This document shows positions 53,817-64,000 of a DNA stretch of 64,000 nucleotides, in pieces (positions within the stretch are counted from its first letter, which is position 1; each line of letters begins with the position of its first letter). The stretch lies in assembly GCA_037953745.1 (NCBI GenBank), contig JBAKBP010001422.1, positions 149,836 to 213,835 on the forward strand, given 5' to 3'. The position numbers were made by a program, and so were the translations under genes. The notes below the pieces were generated by a model that ran no database searches, had not been told where the DNA came from, and saw only the letters and a program-made list of their open reading frames with translations. Origin of the DNA: Lithodes maja. Lineage: Eukaryota; Arthropoda; Malacostraca; Decapoda; Lithodidae.

Positions 53817-55589
53817 GACAGAGACTGGTGTGGAAACTACCGCCGGGTCTGTATTGGTCCGCCGGAGCCCAGCTCTGGAAAAAAAGAAAATTTCCAGGAA
53901 TTAATGCTCATAAGGTTAATCCAACATGTTCGCACACAAGTGTTAATAGCCCACCGGATAACGAGATGTGATGACACAACGAACACAGCTTGCTATGCGG
54001 CGGGGTTTCAGAATATCTAAACAAATCTTTTGAAGAAAGTGAAGAATACCCTCTGACATAATATCGGTCCAGCATGGCGATTATAGTCTTTCTGGTGGCG
54101 ACTGTCTCAAGATTCAATAATGGAACAAAAACAACCCCCCATAAAGACGCCGGCCCTTGAAATATTTTTTGTATAATAACACAGGGCAGGCTGACACGAG
54201 ATCTAATTTCTAACGAATTGTCACAAAAAGATCGCCGTAAAAATGAAGGCGGCGATACCTAAATGTATCACTGAATTAAGTAGTTAAATCGAAAATGAAT
54301 TTGAAAATTCCTTATTCCCTCCAACTAGGAGCACCCGCCGGGTGTGAAAAAACGATTTTTAACTCTAATTGAACCTTCAATTGCCGTAAAAATAAAGGCG
54401 GCGATACAAACAGTATTGCTTAAGAATGGAATGGTTAATTCACTGAATGACTTAATAGATTATCCCACCCTTCCAAGGTACACCCGCCGGGTGAGATGTC
54501 AAACGTTAACCCCATAAGTTCCTGTCCCCACATCTTTGTAAAAGATCGCCGGGTAGGAAAGCCCTTAACAACAGCTAGGTTTTTCATGTGGTTTTTTGTA
54601 AAACCTGGTAGAAAAACTACATAACGTATGTTCGCAAGAACAAAGTTTTATAGATGGGAACAGCCAGTCCGCCGGGAATCAAAATGTGCCTGAAACCAGG
54701 TACCAACAGAGACGCAGTCCTGGCGAGCCACAGACACCTCATCGCTGGGGACACAAACCTGTGTTAAAAACCATGTGTGGCCTAACACGGCTCTCGGCCG
54801 GGGTTTATCAAGGTGAAACCGAGAAAAAACCCGCCGGAAGGACACCCACCCTGATCAGACACCATCTGAACGAACACTGTACACGAAGGAAGCCACGCAC
54901 GACTAACCTAAGAATACAATAATAATCCGTGGAATTAGCCAATACACAACTAAACCAGGAAACAAACATAGTCCGAGGAATTAGCCAATACACAACTAAA
55001 ACCCGGACACACATGGCACAGTAGGGTATATTTATACATAATAAACAATAACACTTGTACATGTGGCAAAACTACGAGCGGCTGGCTAGGCCTAAGTAGA
55101 CGGAATAGGAAAAGTTGAAATATACACAAAACACTGGGAATATCACAACAGGAACCATCGCCAACACACCACTGTAGAAAAACTTCCGACAAAGGGAAGA
55201 CTGACTCGGAACCCAGAAAAAACTTCACTAAGTGAAGAAAATAACGCAGGGAACGTCAGAAGCAAAGCTTGCCTCATCAGAAAGATAAAAGGCAGCATTA
55301 TTAACGCGTAATGAAAGCCGCCTGCACCACAAGCTAACTAACTGTGAAAAAGTTCACATGTCCACAACAGGACCACGAGGGTACGTCCGAAATAGACGCC
55401 CCAAACACACGACTCCAAATACACTGCACTGCGGGCAACCAGCCCAGGACACTCCTGCTACGCATATCCTAACCTTACTCGATACATCCCGGAGTAAACA
55501 AATGAGAAAAAACTCACTAGGGACGCAACAAATGCGGAACCAGCGGAGCGTGGGGAGACACGTCCGGGCAGGCTGAGCGCAGAGCAGAG
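53817..55589 (-). other. DIRS leader region with a tandem duplication
   Basis: No gene. A 150-bp segment is duplicated: AAGGCGGCGATAC near 54248 and 54398, CACCCGCCGGGTG near 54332 and 54482. A smaller repeat, GGAATTAGCCAATACACAAC, occurs at 54931 and 54976. Confidence 0.6.
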
Positions 55590-55897
55590 AAGGAGGAATG
55601 ACGCCTGAATCAGCGTCTGGTCAGAGATCCACACAAGTACATCCACGATATGATGGAAAGCTTATTAGATAGTTATTCTTATTTTCTTTTTGTTTTTATT
55701 TTTTACGAAGTTTTTTCGTAGTGAGAACCCAATTCATAATGACTGAAGCCATGAGTGAGGTCGCGTGCGCTCATGATGAAGGCTCCTCAGTTTTTAAATG
55801 CTCTGCGCGGTAGATTCAAACTACGGCGGATTAGTGTTTGAAGAGGATGCCTTATGTAATAGGCATGTTCGTCAATGATGGAGGGGCCACTAATAAA
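55590..55897 (-). repeat. DIRS left inverted terminal repeat
   Basis: It is the inverted counterpart of 47275-47585, including GACGCCTGAATCAGCGTCTG and GGCATGTTCGTCAATGATGG. Confidence 0.85.
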
Positions 55898-56289
55898 TAT
55901 GTGTGTGTGTGTATGTTTGAGGGAGATATATAGAGAGCGATTGTGTGTGTACCGGTACTGTATTACTAAGGTGACTCTATCTGGCTACAGATAGAGATGG
56001 AGAGAGCCAGTGAGGGTGATGGGAGGAAGCAGGGAGAGAGGGGTAAGACACATCAGTACACCTCCATCAGGAACACCACGGAAGCATGGAGACACTACGG
56101 CTACCCATGAAGGATATACTCTCACACATTTTTTCAGACGTTCTTCTTTTTTGGGTCGAAGGGCCGGAAGGTTGCAGACATTTATTTTTGGGTTAGGTTC
56201 TTCAAAACAAATTCGTATATAGCTCCTCATGAAGATCTCGAGTCCACTTCGGGCTCCATCTGAAGGCTACACTCAAATATATTTGGTAT
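55898..56289. other. No gene; (TG)n patches
   Basis: Short TG runs and unique-looking sequence. Confidence 0.5.
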
Positions 56290-56574
56290 TCAGTCGTAAC
56301 ATTATACGATGCATATGCATCGTAATGTCTAAAGGTAACTACACCGGTATGGTTCTTCTTGATCTACAAAAAGCGCTTGATACAGTAGACCATGATATTC
56401 TCTGTAATAAACTACAAGCAATGGGCATTGGGTCAGTGAACTGGTTTAAATCTTATCTTAGTGGTAGAACACAAAGAGTCAAAATTGATGATAATATACC
56501 TGATCCTATGCCAATTAACTGTGGGGTCCCGCAGGGAAGCATCCTTGGTCCCTTACTCTTTGTTAAATTTTAAT

Positions 56575-56955
56575 CAAGTTGCAAAACTTATTTACCCTAA
56601 TTCTATTCCCCTCACACAATGTAACGTAAATTATAAAGTTGAAAATGTTCTTGATATAAATATAGAGATTGTTAATGAACAGTGCATACTTAAAGTATAT
56701 CACAAAGTTGATGATTTTAATTTTAACGTAATAAACTTTCCTTTCCCTAGTAGTAATATCGATAGTAAAATAACTTATAATTGTTTTTATTCCCAGTTTA
56801 TAAGATTTTGTAAAATTTGCACTAAAGTAGATGACTTTTGGGCTAGAGCTAGGTTACTATACAGACTCTTAGTAGACAGAGGTTTTGAGGCAAGTAAATT
56901 GTTACATAAATTTAATCTTTTTAGGGTCAATTATTGTGACTATTCTAAAATTTGA
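56575..56955 (+). pseudogene. C-terminal fragment of another RT-type mobile-element protein
   Basis: About 125 codons: VYHKVDDFNFNVINFPF, DSKITYNCFYSQFIRFCKICTK and WARARLLYRLLVDRGFEASKLL. This pattern recurs downstream of reverse transcriptase in many animal repeats, but I cannot assign the clade. It is 5'-truncated at the junction with the Jockey-like LINE, so it probably came with the insertion at about 56570. Confidence 0.5.
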
Positions 56956-57637
56956 CATCAATAATTTTAATCAAGCATTTTTAACTTGAAGTTTCTTGTA
57001 TAACCTTTGCTTACTTTTTGTCTGTATTTATTGTTTATCTTTTTCTTTTTCTATTATTAATATTAATATTGATTTTTTTTTTTTTTTTTTTTTTAAATTA
57101 AATATTCTTGTTAAAAGAGTACTCTTTGTTTAAATCTGTTGTTACTTCTTCATATTTTGCAATTATTTGTCTTTATATTATATGTATTCATTGTCGATAG
57201 TATCAATTGCTTGCTTTTGCGATTTCCTTAGTTTATTTGTGCGATAAATGTAGGTTATTTGTAGGGTAGTTATTGATAGGGGTCACTTGAGGCATGCTAT
57301 GCTTACAGGTACCTACCCGATAGCACTATCGTTAGGGAGTGCTGTACTGTACTTTATATATTATTTTGTAATAATATAGATATCTTATCAATATTTGTAT
57401 TTTGTACTATTGTTAATGTCTTGTCATGTTGAAAATTTGATTTTAAATTAATATTTTGACATTTAACATGTAGTTTCTTTATTCATGCAGAGTTTAGTAA
57501 AATTTACCAGAACGTCCCGGACTTCCCAAATTTGACTAATTCCTTGAACGTGACGATAGTGCGTTGTTATGTGTGCGATTAGTTTGCTTGGGAAACAGAT
57601 TAACTTGCTCATGTAGTAATGTACACCCTATGTACAG
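56956..57637. other. AT-rich 3' UTR-like DNA, no gene
   Basis: It contains a T run at 57067-57095. No ORF or RNA gene was seen. Confidence 0.5.
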
Positions 57638-57830
57638 GGGAGGTGTGGTGGAGTGGTCTTGCCACTGGCCTGGTAATCCAAAGGTCCCGGGTTCAAATCC
57701 CGATGTATCAATGGGAAGATATTATTGGGATGGAATTTGTGCTGTACCTGGTATCAGTGCATTACCACAAGCCCACCGAAACGTCAATAAAATACCCTCA
57801 TTGTTCCCTGATTAAATAGCACTGTATGAA
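57638..57830 (+). mobile_element. tRNA-derived SINE
   Basis: The pol III A box TGGTGGAGTGG (57646-57656) matches the consensus fully, and the B box GGTTCAAATCC (57690-57700) differs by one base. Spacing is about 33 bp, as in tRNA. The 5' GGGGAGGTG stem has no matching acceptor partner after the T arm, so a functional tRNA is unlikely. A SINE body follows with no clear tail. Confidence 0.72.
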
Positions 57831-57892
57831 TATTCCCATATTCAAAATATGCTATAGGGGTGCAATGCCTGGTGAGTTATCTGCTCAACAGG

Positions 57893-58190
57893 TGGCGTTG
57901 TGTGTGTGTAAGTGTGAGAGTCCGAGTGTAGGGGGTGAGACAGTGAAGCACGGGAACGAGGTGGCTTCAGAGATGGGGTTGTTTCGGGCCATGAGTGAGC
58001 ACCGTGCCTCATGTGAAGGCAAGATGGCAGGTGCTCGTTGTACTCTACGTGCTTCACATGTCTCACTCCCTAGACTGGAACAAGACCTCACAGGCTTCAC
58101 TGTTCATTGTAAAGGTGAATGTTAAGGCTCTCAGCCTATGCCCGAGAGGAAGTAAGTTGGAATATAGAAAAAAAAAAAAAAAAAAAAATT
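57893..58190 (+). mobile_element. Poly(A)-tailed retroposon, copy 2
   Basis: Homologous to 46927-47191, ending TATGCCCGAGAGGAAGTAAG and an A run at 58168-58187. Non-coding. Confidence 0.75.
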
Positions 58191-59821
58191 TGGTGGATTG
58201 TGTTCTTTTATTTCATAGATTTTGTTTTAGTAAGCGTTGTTTCCACATAGCGATTTTGATCATTTAATTTGACTTTATATTGTACTTGTCCCAATTTTGG
58301 TTTGTTTAGTTTGCAAGTTTTATATTTTAATTATGTGAAAGACATGGAACTGAGCGTCTCGTGTAAATTATTACTGTAAGCTGACGACAGCGTGCTTCTG
58401 GTTTCAGGAAAAGACCCAATAAGTATTGCTGCCTCACTTTCCAAAAACTAGAATCATGTAGTGATTGGCTAGTGGACAATAGACTATCTCTTCACCTGGG
58501 CGAGACAGAAGCCATCTTATGTGGAACAAAACGCAAACTAAAAGACATTGTGGGCTTCTCGGTCAACTGTAATGATATTCCTATAACAACAGTGTCACAA
58601 GTGAAATATCTCGGACTAAAACTGGACTCGACTCTGTCAGGTGAAACAATTTTGGAATCTATCCTGAGTAAATGTAGAGCACGTATAAAATACCTGTATA
58701 GACAGGTGGGATGCTTGCCAGCGGCGACCAAAATATAGGTTTGACTCCTGTAAGGAGATAAAGAAAACCTAATATTTAGTAGTGGCCCCGTAATCATTGA
58801 CGAACATGCCTATTACATAAGGCATCCTCTTCAAACACTAATCCGCCGTAGTTTGAATCTACCGCGCAGAGCATTTAAAATCTGAGGAGCCTTCATCATG
58901 AGCGCACGCGACCTCACTCATGGCTTCAGTCATTATGAATTGGGTTCTCACTACGAAAAAAACTTTGTAAAAAATAAAAACAAAAAGAAAATAAGAATAA
59001 CTATCCAATAAGCTTTCCATCATATCGTGGATGTACATGTGTGGATCTTTGACCAGACGCTGATTCAGGCGTCATTCTTCCTTCACTGACATATCAAGTA
59101 AACCAAAATCCTTAATACATCAACGAATGGGAAGGGGATGGTCGGGAGGGCCCCAGTCGTCAATGATAACGGGGCCACTACTAAATATTAGGTTTTCTTT
59201 ATCTCCTTACAGGAGTCAAACCTATAATTTATTAGTGGCCCCTCCATCATTGACGAACATGCCTGATTTCTAAGACTGGAGGGGGACATTCGTAATCATA
59301 TCATAACTCTAGAAAAGCAGATAATCAAACAACCACATAGTATTCTTACTTTGAAAATATATTTAAATACGGCGCAGTCCATATATATACAAAAAAGGGG
59401 TTCAAGCAGGTGCGTGCTTCAAAGAAGCTTGCTTGACAAAAAAGGGTAACTCTGGAGATTCTGTGAACAGATCTGTAGTTACAAAGGCACCCCACTCAAC
59501 GAGTGGTGAAAAAAATAACAAGTTATAAGTTTACATGTGCACATAATAAACCCCATAATATTCGTGGAAATAATTTGCAAAAGATCTCCACTGTTTAATA
59601 CTAAATTGCTTTCACAGCTAAAACTACTATAACAACCCCGTTGTTTTGTACTAACATTGTACTAGCACAATTTCTCGCAGAAATTTTTTAATATCACATT
59701 AACCATAAATTGTATCACAGCTCTTACATTCCGGCGGGGTCTAGGGTGTCCTATGTTACACTGACTGCACCCCCCCCCCCCCTTTTTCCTTGAAAGTAAA
59801 CAAAAGTGACTGAAGGGCCAC

Positions 59822-60800
59822 CTAGACCCTCTGCCTTAAAGCTATACATGGTAAGGAAGGTTTGTCTAGAGCAACTGACAAGTATCTAGTCAAAAACGTA
59901 TGATTAGACGCCCACAACTGTGTGGACGAAATATCTTCTACTGAAAAGTTCTTCAGGAAACGTAAAGAGGCTGCCCATTTGCGTAAATCGTGGGCCCTAC
60001 CCACAACGCCGGGATTACTCTCTTTAATGACTTCGACCAGAAGAGAAGCTAATCTCCGTTTCAGTAAGCGTTTACCCGTACTCGCTACCCATAAAGCACC
60101 TTGGGGGTTTAGAGGAGCCACTCTCAAATATTTGGTTAGAGCTTGCACTGGTCATAGATTATGGTGCACCTTTCCCCTTTTTAACGCCGGCACCGTGAAC
60201 TCAGAAAACATGTGTGCACTGTGCTCATTCTTGGCTACAAATCCCGGGGAAGGTGCAATGTGAATACATTCATTAAGTCTACCAAACCTAAGGCAATTAG
60301 GTGTGTTGCTCATCGCCGCCAGCTCAGACACTCTGTTCCCGGTGGCCAAAGTCAAAAGGAATACAGCCTTTTTTAAGAGTAATGCAAAATCTGCAGTATT
60401 TTGGTACAGACGAGAGTGAAGTAAAGACAATGCCTTGTCCAGAGACCAAGTAGGCATGAGCTGACGGGGAGGTGGGCGGAGTTTAAAACATGCCCTCATA
60501 AAACCTGTTTCCTCTGCTACCGGTATGGAGAGACCTGTAAGGTCTAAAAAGGGCACTCTAATCGCAGTTAAGTGATTTTTTAACGTTACCACAGATAAAC
60601 GTTTCTGCTCAAACATAATTTAAATAATTGAAAACTAATGCTACTGAGGGCACAGTCTGTTCTGTTCTAATGATCCAAGAAGTAAAGGCTTGCCAATGTG
60701 ATTGATACTGTCGTTTCGTAGACTGAGTATATTGATTTAATAATTTATTGGTCACATCTCTACCGTATGGTGCTAGCCACTTGGCCTCCTGAATGTCCAT
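59822..60800 (-). pseudogene. DIRS copy 2 tyrosine recombinase
   Basis: Homologous to 48330-49310. A 2-nt deletion near 60615 shifts the frame, and a TGA at 60152-60154 replaces a Cys codon. The catalytic Arg, His-x-x-Arg and Tyr motifs are otherwise kept, the Tyr as FLTRYL. Confidence 0.85.
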
Positions 60801-62331
60801 AATGCAAAAGTCAGAGAGGTCGCTAAGTTGCCAATCGTGTCTAAGTGGAAATACCCAACCGGGAGCGACACCGGGTGCAGGCACCACGTCTTTAATTGCT
60901 GGTACCACAACTGCGCCGGCCACAGGGGCGCGACTAGCGAGACTAAGCCTCGATAATCTCGTAGTTTGTTCACTACGTGGCACATTAGTGACGCGTCTGG
61001 CGGCGGAAACAGATAGATGGAGCTCCATCTGTTCCAGTCTGTCACTAGGGCGTCTGGCCCCCCTGCCGGCGTTTTCGTCCGGCGGGTGAGGTATAGAGGG
61101 AGTTTGTGAGTCTCCTTGGACGCAAACAGATCCACTTGTGGATGGTAGAGCTCTGCAATCATTTGGTTGAAAATGGGTTGCTTGAGCTCCCATTCTACTG
61201 TCGTGCTCTGTCTCCGGGACAGAGCGTCTGCCCAGACGTTTGCTACGCCTGGGAGATAAGATGCATGAAGATAAATGTCTAGTCTGTTGGCTAGAGTAAA
61301 AATCTCTTCCGACACGTTTAGCAACTTCCTTGACCTCGTTGACCCCTGTTTCTGAATACAGTGAACTGCATTCAGATTGTCCATTCTGAAGGCCACCGAC
61401 TTGCCCCGTAAAGCAGGGCCGTGAGCCTGAAGGAAATACAAGGGGACTAGTAATTCTTTGACATTGATGTGGGAGATTTCTAAGTGGGACCAAAGCCCCT
61501 GACCCTGGTGCCCCTGATTTGACTGAAATCCCCAACCTATTGTGCCTGACGCATCCGTGTCTACCCATACCGTTGGCGGAGGAGAGGTCCATGACATTAT
61601 TGAGTGCAACATTTCCCTCTTCGCCCAGACCGCTAGTAAGGTGTGGATTAATTTTGGGATGGGCCATAACTTGCCCGCCGGTAAGAGTGGGAAATATTTG
61701 TTGCCTTCCAATATTAAACGTTTTACTTTCAACCGGCCCAACATTACAGTTAGTTGAATCCAGTTGAGAGAGCCGACCAGAGACTCCCAGACCCTCCGTG
61801 TCGTAGTTAGACTGTGAAGAAACATGAACAGTTTCCTGCGAAACCTGTTGCGATTGTCCACACTCTGACTCAGAGTGAGAGCAGCTGTGTCCCAGACCAG
61901 CCCTATCCACTGAATTACTCGTGAGGGAACAAGGTTTGACTTTACCAGATTTACCTTGAACCCTAGAGTTTTGACATGATTTAAAATTATGTTGACATGT
62001 TTGATGCATAATTGCTCTGTCTCTGCCACCACCAGCCAGTCGTCTAGGTACCACAAAACTCTGATTCCTTGCTTTAACAACGGCATCAGGGCTTGCCGGA
62101 CTAATTTCGTGAATAATCAAGGTGCCAGGTTCAAACCGAATGGCATCCTTTGAAAAAAAAAATTTTGGTGCCTGATCCGTAAGGCCAGAAACCTTTGAAA
62201 TCTTTTGTTTACCGATACATGCCAATAAGCGTCTGTCAGGTCTAGGGAACACATCCAACCTCCCGGCGGAAGTGTTAGCCTGATTTGGTGTACTGTTAAC
62301 ATTCGGAATGACTCGTTGTGAATGTGAAGGT
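60773..62331 (-). pseudogene. DIRS copy 2 reverse transcriptase-RNase H
   Basis: 437 codons from 62086 are open (YLDDWLVV, DTDASGTIGWG, NVKELLVP, RMDNLNAVH, WADALSR). One stop at 62117-62119 (TGA in place of the CGA in copy 1, a CpG-type transition) separates them from the preceding part (62302-62117, SLDLTDAYWHV). The N-terminus is removed by the deletion at 62332. Protein identity with copy 1 is very high. Confidence 0.87.
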
Positions 62332-62751
62332 TCAGCCGCGTCCTCTCTGATCTGAAAACCTACTCTGTCTATGCCTGTACTGACCTTGAGGGGAGGAGGA
62401 GGACTTAGGTGGAAGAAAGGGCTTAGATCCCCCCGGCTGAGCCTTAGCGACTGGCCTGGGTTTGGGGAAGTTAAAGGCAGGTTTCTTAGAAGGGGTGGGA
62501 CTGTGTTTAAAGGCCTGAGCCATATTAAACACCGTTCGCCACACGTCAGGGGACATTAAAGAGGGAGTGAGCACTGGTGACATGACCACCTGATTCGCAA
62601 TGCGATCAGGCAGTTTTCGGACTAAGGACATTCTGAGGTCTTGTCTCGCTCGTACCGCCTCAAGCAAGGCGGTGCGTATGTCACCCAAAGATTGGATTGA
62701 CGACTGAAGAAGCAGTCGCCGGGACAATTCAACCGATCGTCTGGCATCCGT
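62332..62751 (-). pseudogene. DIRS copy 2 gag C-terminal fragment
   Basis: Homologous to about 51297-51715 (DARRSVELSRRLLLQ, SLGDIRTALLEAVRAR, NMAQAFKHSPTPSKK). It is joined directly to RT sequence on its 3' side by the deletion and truncated 5' by the Gypsy-A LTR. Confidence 0.8.
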
Positions 62752-64000
62752 GTTACGACCTGGCACTCGGGTACACAAGGGCTCTCAATCAGGACTCGAG
62801 TACGGCTCGCTGCCACAACGGAAACACACGATCCCAAACCCTGAGTACTGCCAGCCGAACAAAAAACACCAATACCCTCCAGAGTTCGATCTGCTATAAC
62901 GGGGTATACAAGAACTCGGTACTAGTGTTCAACAACAGACTAATAAAGAGACAGGAATTATCTAGTCTGGTCAACAATCAAACAAAGAAGTAAGAAACAA
63001 CAACACCAAAGAATAGTGTTGGCCGAAGCCGAAGTAATCCACCCTTGACTAAGAACTTAAGAAGTCCTCCACCCTCTACTTCGGATCGGCACTATTACGT
63101 TACGTTAATTAATAGTCCTTAAGCATCGAGCAAGGAATCTTCTGAAAAAGTTAGATGCTTCTCGGATGCTCGTAAGAAGTACGTATCGGATTTTGAACAG
63201 CAATTCAATAAGCAAAACACTGGCAATTAAATATTATTAAAGGTTTAAATTGGCATAAGAATAATTATAAGAATATGCAATAGTAAATGGCAAACATTAA
63301 AAAGAAGTACTCCGCAAATGCACCGGCAATAGCCTACTCGGATTGTGCTCGTGGGCCACTAATCACTAAAGTAGCTAAGCGTGCAACACATGAAATCAAT
63401 AGTGCATAAACAATATCATACATAAGGAAAGCTTCAATACTATTCTGTATCTGCTTAATCGAGTAAAGTCTAGCTGGGATGTAGTAGGCTAGGAAACAAT
63501 GGCTGAGCAAGCGGCTCGTAGCCTAGCGAAGTCCTTAAGGCTGTGCGGCCAAATTACGTTAATTGACGGGGTGCTCTCTTGAGAGATCCAGATCGCTAGT
63601 ATCTGGTTCTCTCCTGGCGACCCTCTCAAAGTCAAAGCAAACGAGTTAGCACAGTGTTGGGTGGCAGAGGCAAAAGCCCTCACTCGCAACACAGTGCTAA
63701 ACTCACAAGGTACACAGTCAGAAAGACCACCTAGGCTTCCCACGTCTCCGTTGCGATTGTACAGGTTCAACAAAATCTAGTACACATCGGAAATCACAAC
63801 ACCAGTAGCCTTATCCCAGTCTAGCATTACCTAGACTAGCAGAAAACAGGAACAATAATAATAACACACAGGGAAATGCATATACGAGTGCAACAAACAT
63901 AAATCAATCCTATTCTAAGTTAACCCTTCCAAAATAGGCTATCTAATAGGCATATATCTTGTGAGAACTCAAGCGATAATACGTTGGCTGACTAGCTCTG
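62752..64000 (-). repeat. Gypsy-A LTR, third copy, runs off window
   Basis: It starts TGTTACGACCTGGCACTCGG and follows 15042 onward for about 1.25 kb with scattered substitutions and small indels, clearly more diverged than the 15042/21396 pair. It interrupts DIRS copy 2 after GGCATCCG; copy 1 continues uninterrupted there (51711). Whether it is a solo LTR or part of a full element cannot be seen. Confidence 0.88.

Larger units (their letters stand above)
47237..55897 (-). mobile_element. DIRS retrotransposon, copy 1 (structurally complete)
   Basis: On the minus strand, from right to left: inverted terminal repeat (55590-55897), leader, gag-like ORF, RT-RNase H ORF, tyrosine recombinase ORF, then a complex right terminus (47237-47771). 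The terminal repeat pairs 47275-47585 with 55590-55897 over about 310 bp in inverted orientation. The segment 47241-47306 recurs inverted at 47665-47730, acting as an internal complementary region. Copy 2 has the same left structure, so it belongs to the element. Like other DIRS elements it shows no direct LTRs or integrase. Confidence 0.88.
56290..58736 (+). mobile_element. Jockey-like LINE split by other retroposons
   Basis: Part 1 (56290-56568) has YTGMVLLDLQKALDTVDHDIL (motif A) and CGVPQGSILGPLLF (motif B). Part 2 (58331-58736) has LLLxADDSVLLVSG (motif C, with the Tyr codon changed to TAA), LSLHLGETEAILCGTKRKLK and QVKYLGLKLDSTLSG. The two parts join at the expected protein position, and 1.76 kb of other retroposons lies between. 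Part 2 is cut at 58735 by DIRS copy 2. It is dead. Confidence 0.78.
58735..62751 (-). mobile_element. DIRS copy 2, deleted and truncated
   Basis: It starts at the same terminus as copy 1 (AGGTTTGACTCC, 58738) and runs through the recombinase and RT-RNase H genes. A deletion of about 450 bp relative to copy 1 (50846-51296) falls at 62332, and the element is cut at 62751 by the Gypsy-A LTR. The upstream half is outside or absent. Confidence 0.88.

Noticed and set aside
57641..57715. A functional tRNA gene
   Set aside because: A and B boxes are good, but no acceptor stem partner is visible after the T arm, and SINE-like sequence continues.
62332..62333. Retroprocessed intron between gag and RT in DIRS copy 2
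   Set aside because: Edges of the segment missing from copy 2 lack GT-AG in either frame of alignment.
1..64000. CRISPR array, operon or bacterial gene cluster
   Set aside because: No spacer-repeat array, no ribosome-binding-site-led gene series; all content is eukaryotic mobile DNA.

Overview
The window is eukaryotic intergenic DNA made almost entirely of transposable elements. I found no host gene, rRNA gene or convincing tRNA gene. The mix of families (EEP- and RLE-type LINEs, RTE-like and CR1/Jockey-like LINEs, Gypsy, BEL/Pao, DIRS with a tyrosine recombinase, Tigger/pogo, TTAA-flanked piggyBac-type MITEs, tRNA-like SINEs) points to an animal, most likely an arthropod and perhaps a decapod crustacean. 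That placement is inference from protein style, not proof.

Layout. 1-2134 (-): 5' end of a two-ORF LINE with a polyglutamine ORF1 and an EEP endonuclease ORF2 joined by a TAATG stop-start. 2278-2780: first copy of a 0.5-kb dispersed repeat. 4564-7719 (+): an intact 1051-codon RLE-type retrotransposon. 8384-14640: a MITE field (nested TTAA elements, a TA-flanked element, and two families, A and B, that share a core) cut by a CR1-like LINE. 15042-23225 (-): Gypsy-A, with 1.83-kb near-identical LTRs and one 1279-codon ORF made of gag, protease and collapsed pol pieces. 23226-25700 (+): a broken BEL/Pao pol split by a TTAA MITE. 26151-31130: LINE remnants split by a solo LTR and by an (AAC)n-tailed retroposon.

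31167-46868 is a readable stratigraphy. A solo LTR with perfect 6-bp target duplications sits in a (TA)n tract and contains a TA-flanked Tigger (31638-45799). The Tigger transposase is split by Gypsy-B (32945-37724, target duplication GCACC). Gypsy-B carries a further retroposon in its leader. The right half of Tigger holds more LINE debris, the second copy of the 0.5-kb repeat split by a retroposon with a 13-bp duplication, and a large palindromic TTAA element with others inside it.

47237-55897 (-) is a structurally complete DIRS element with open RT-RNase H and tyrosine recombinase frames. 56300-58736 is a Jockey-like LINE split by other retroposons and then cut by a second, decayed DIRS copy (58735-62751). 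That copy is in turn interrupted by a third Gypsy-A LTR running off the window.

The most unusual features are two LTR retrotransposons that keep long open frames after losing all or most of reverse transcriptase, the intact RLE element, the five-hairpin head of the (AAC)n-tailed retroposon, and the palindromic TTAA nest.
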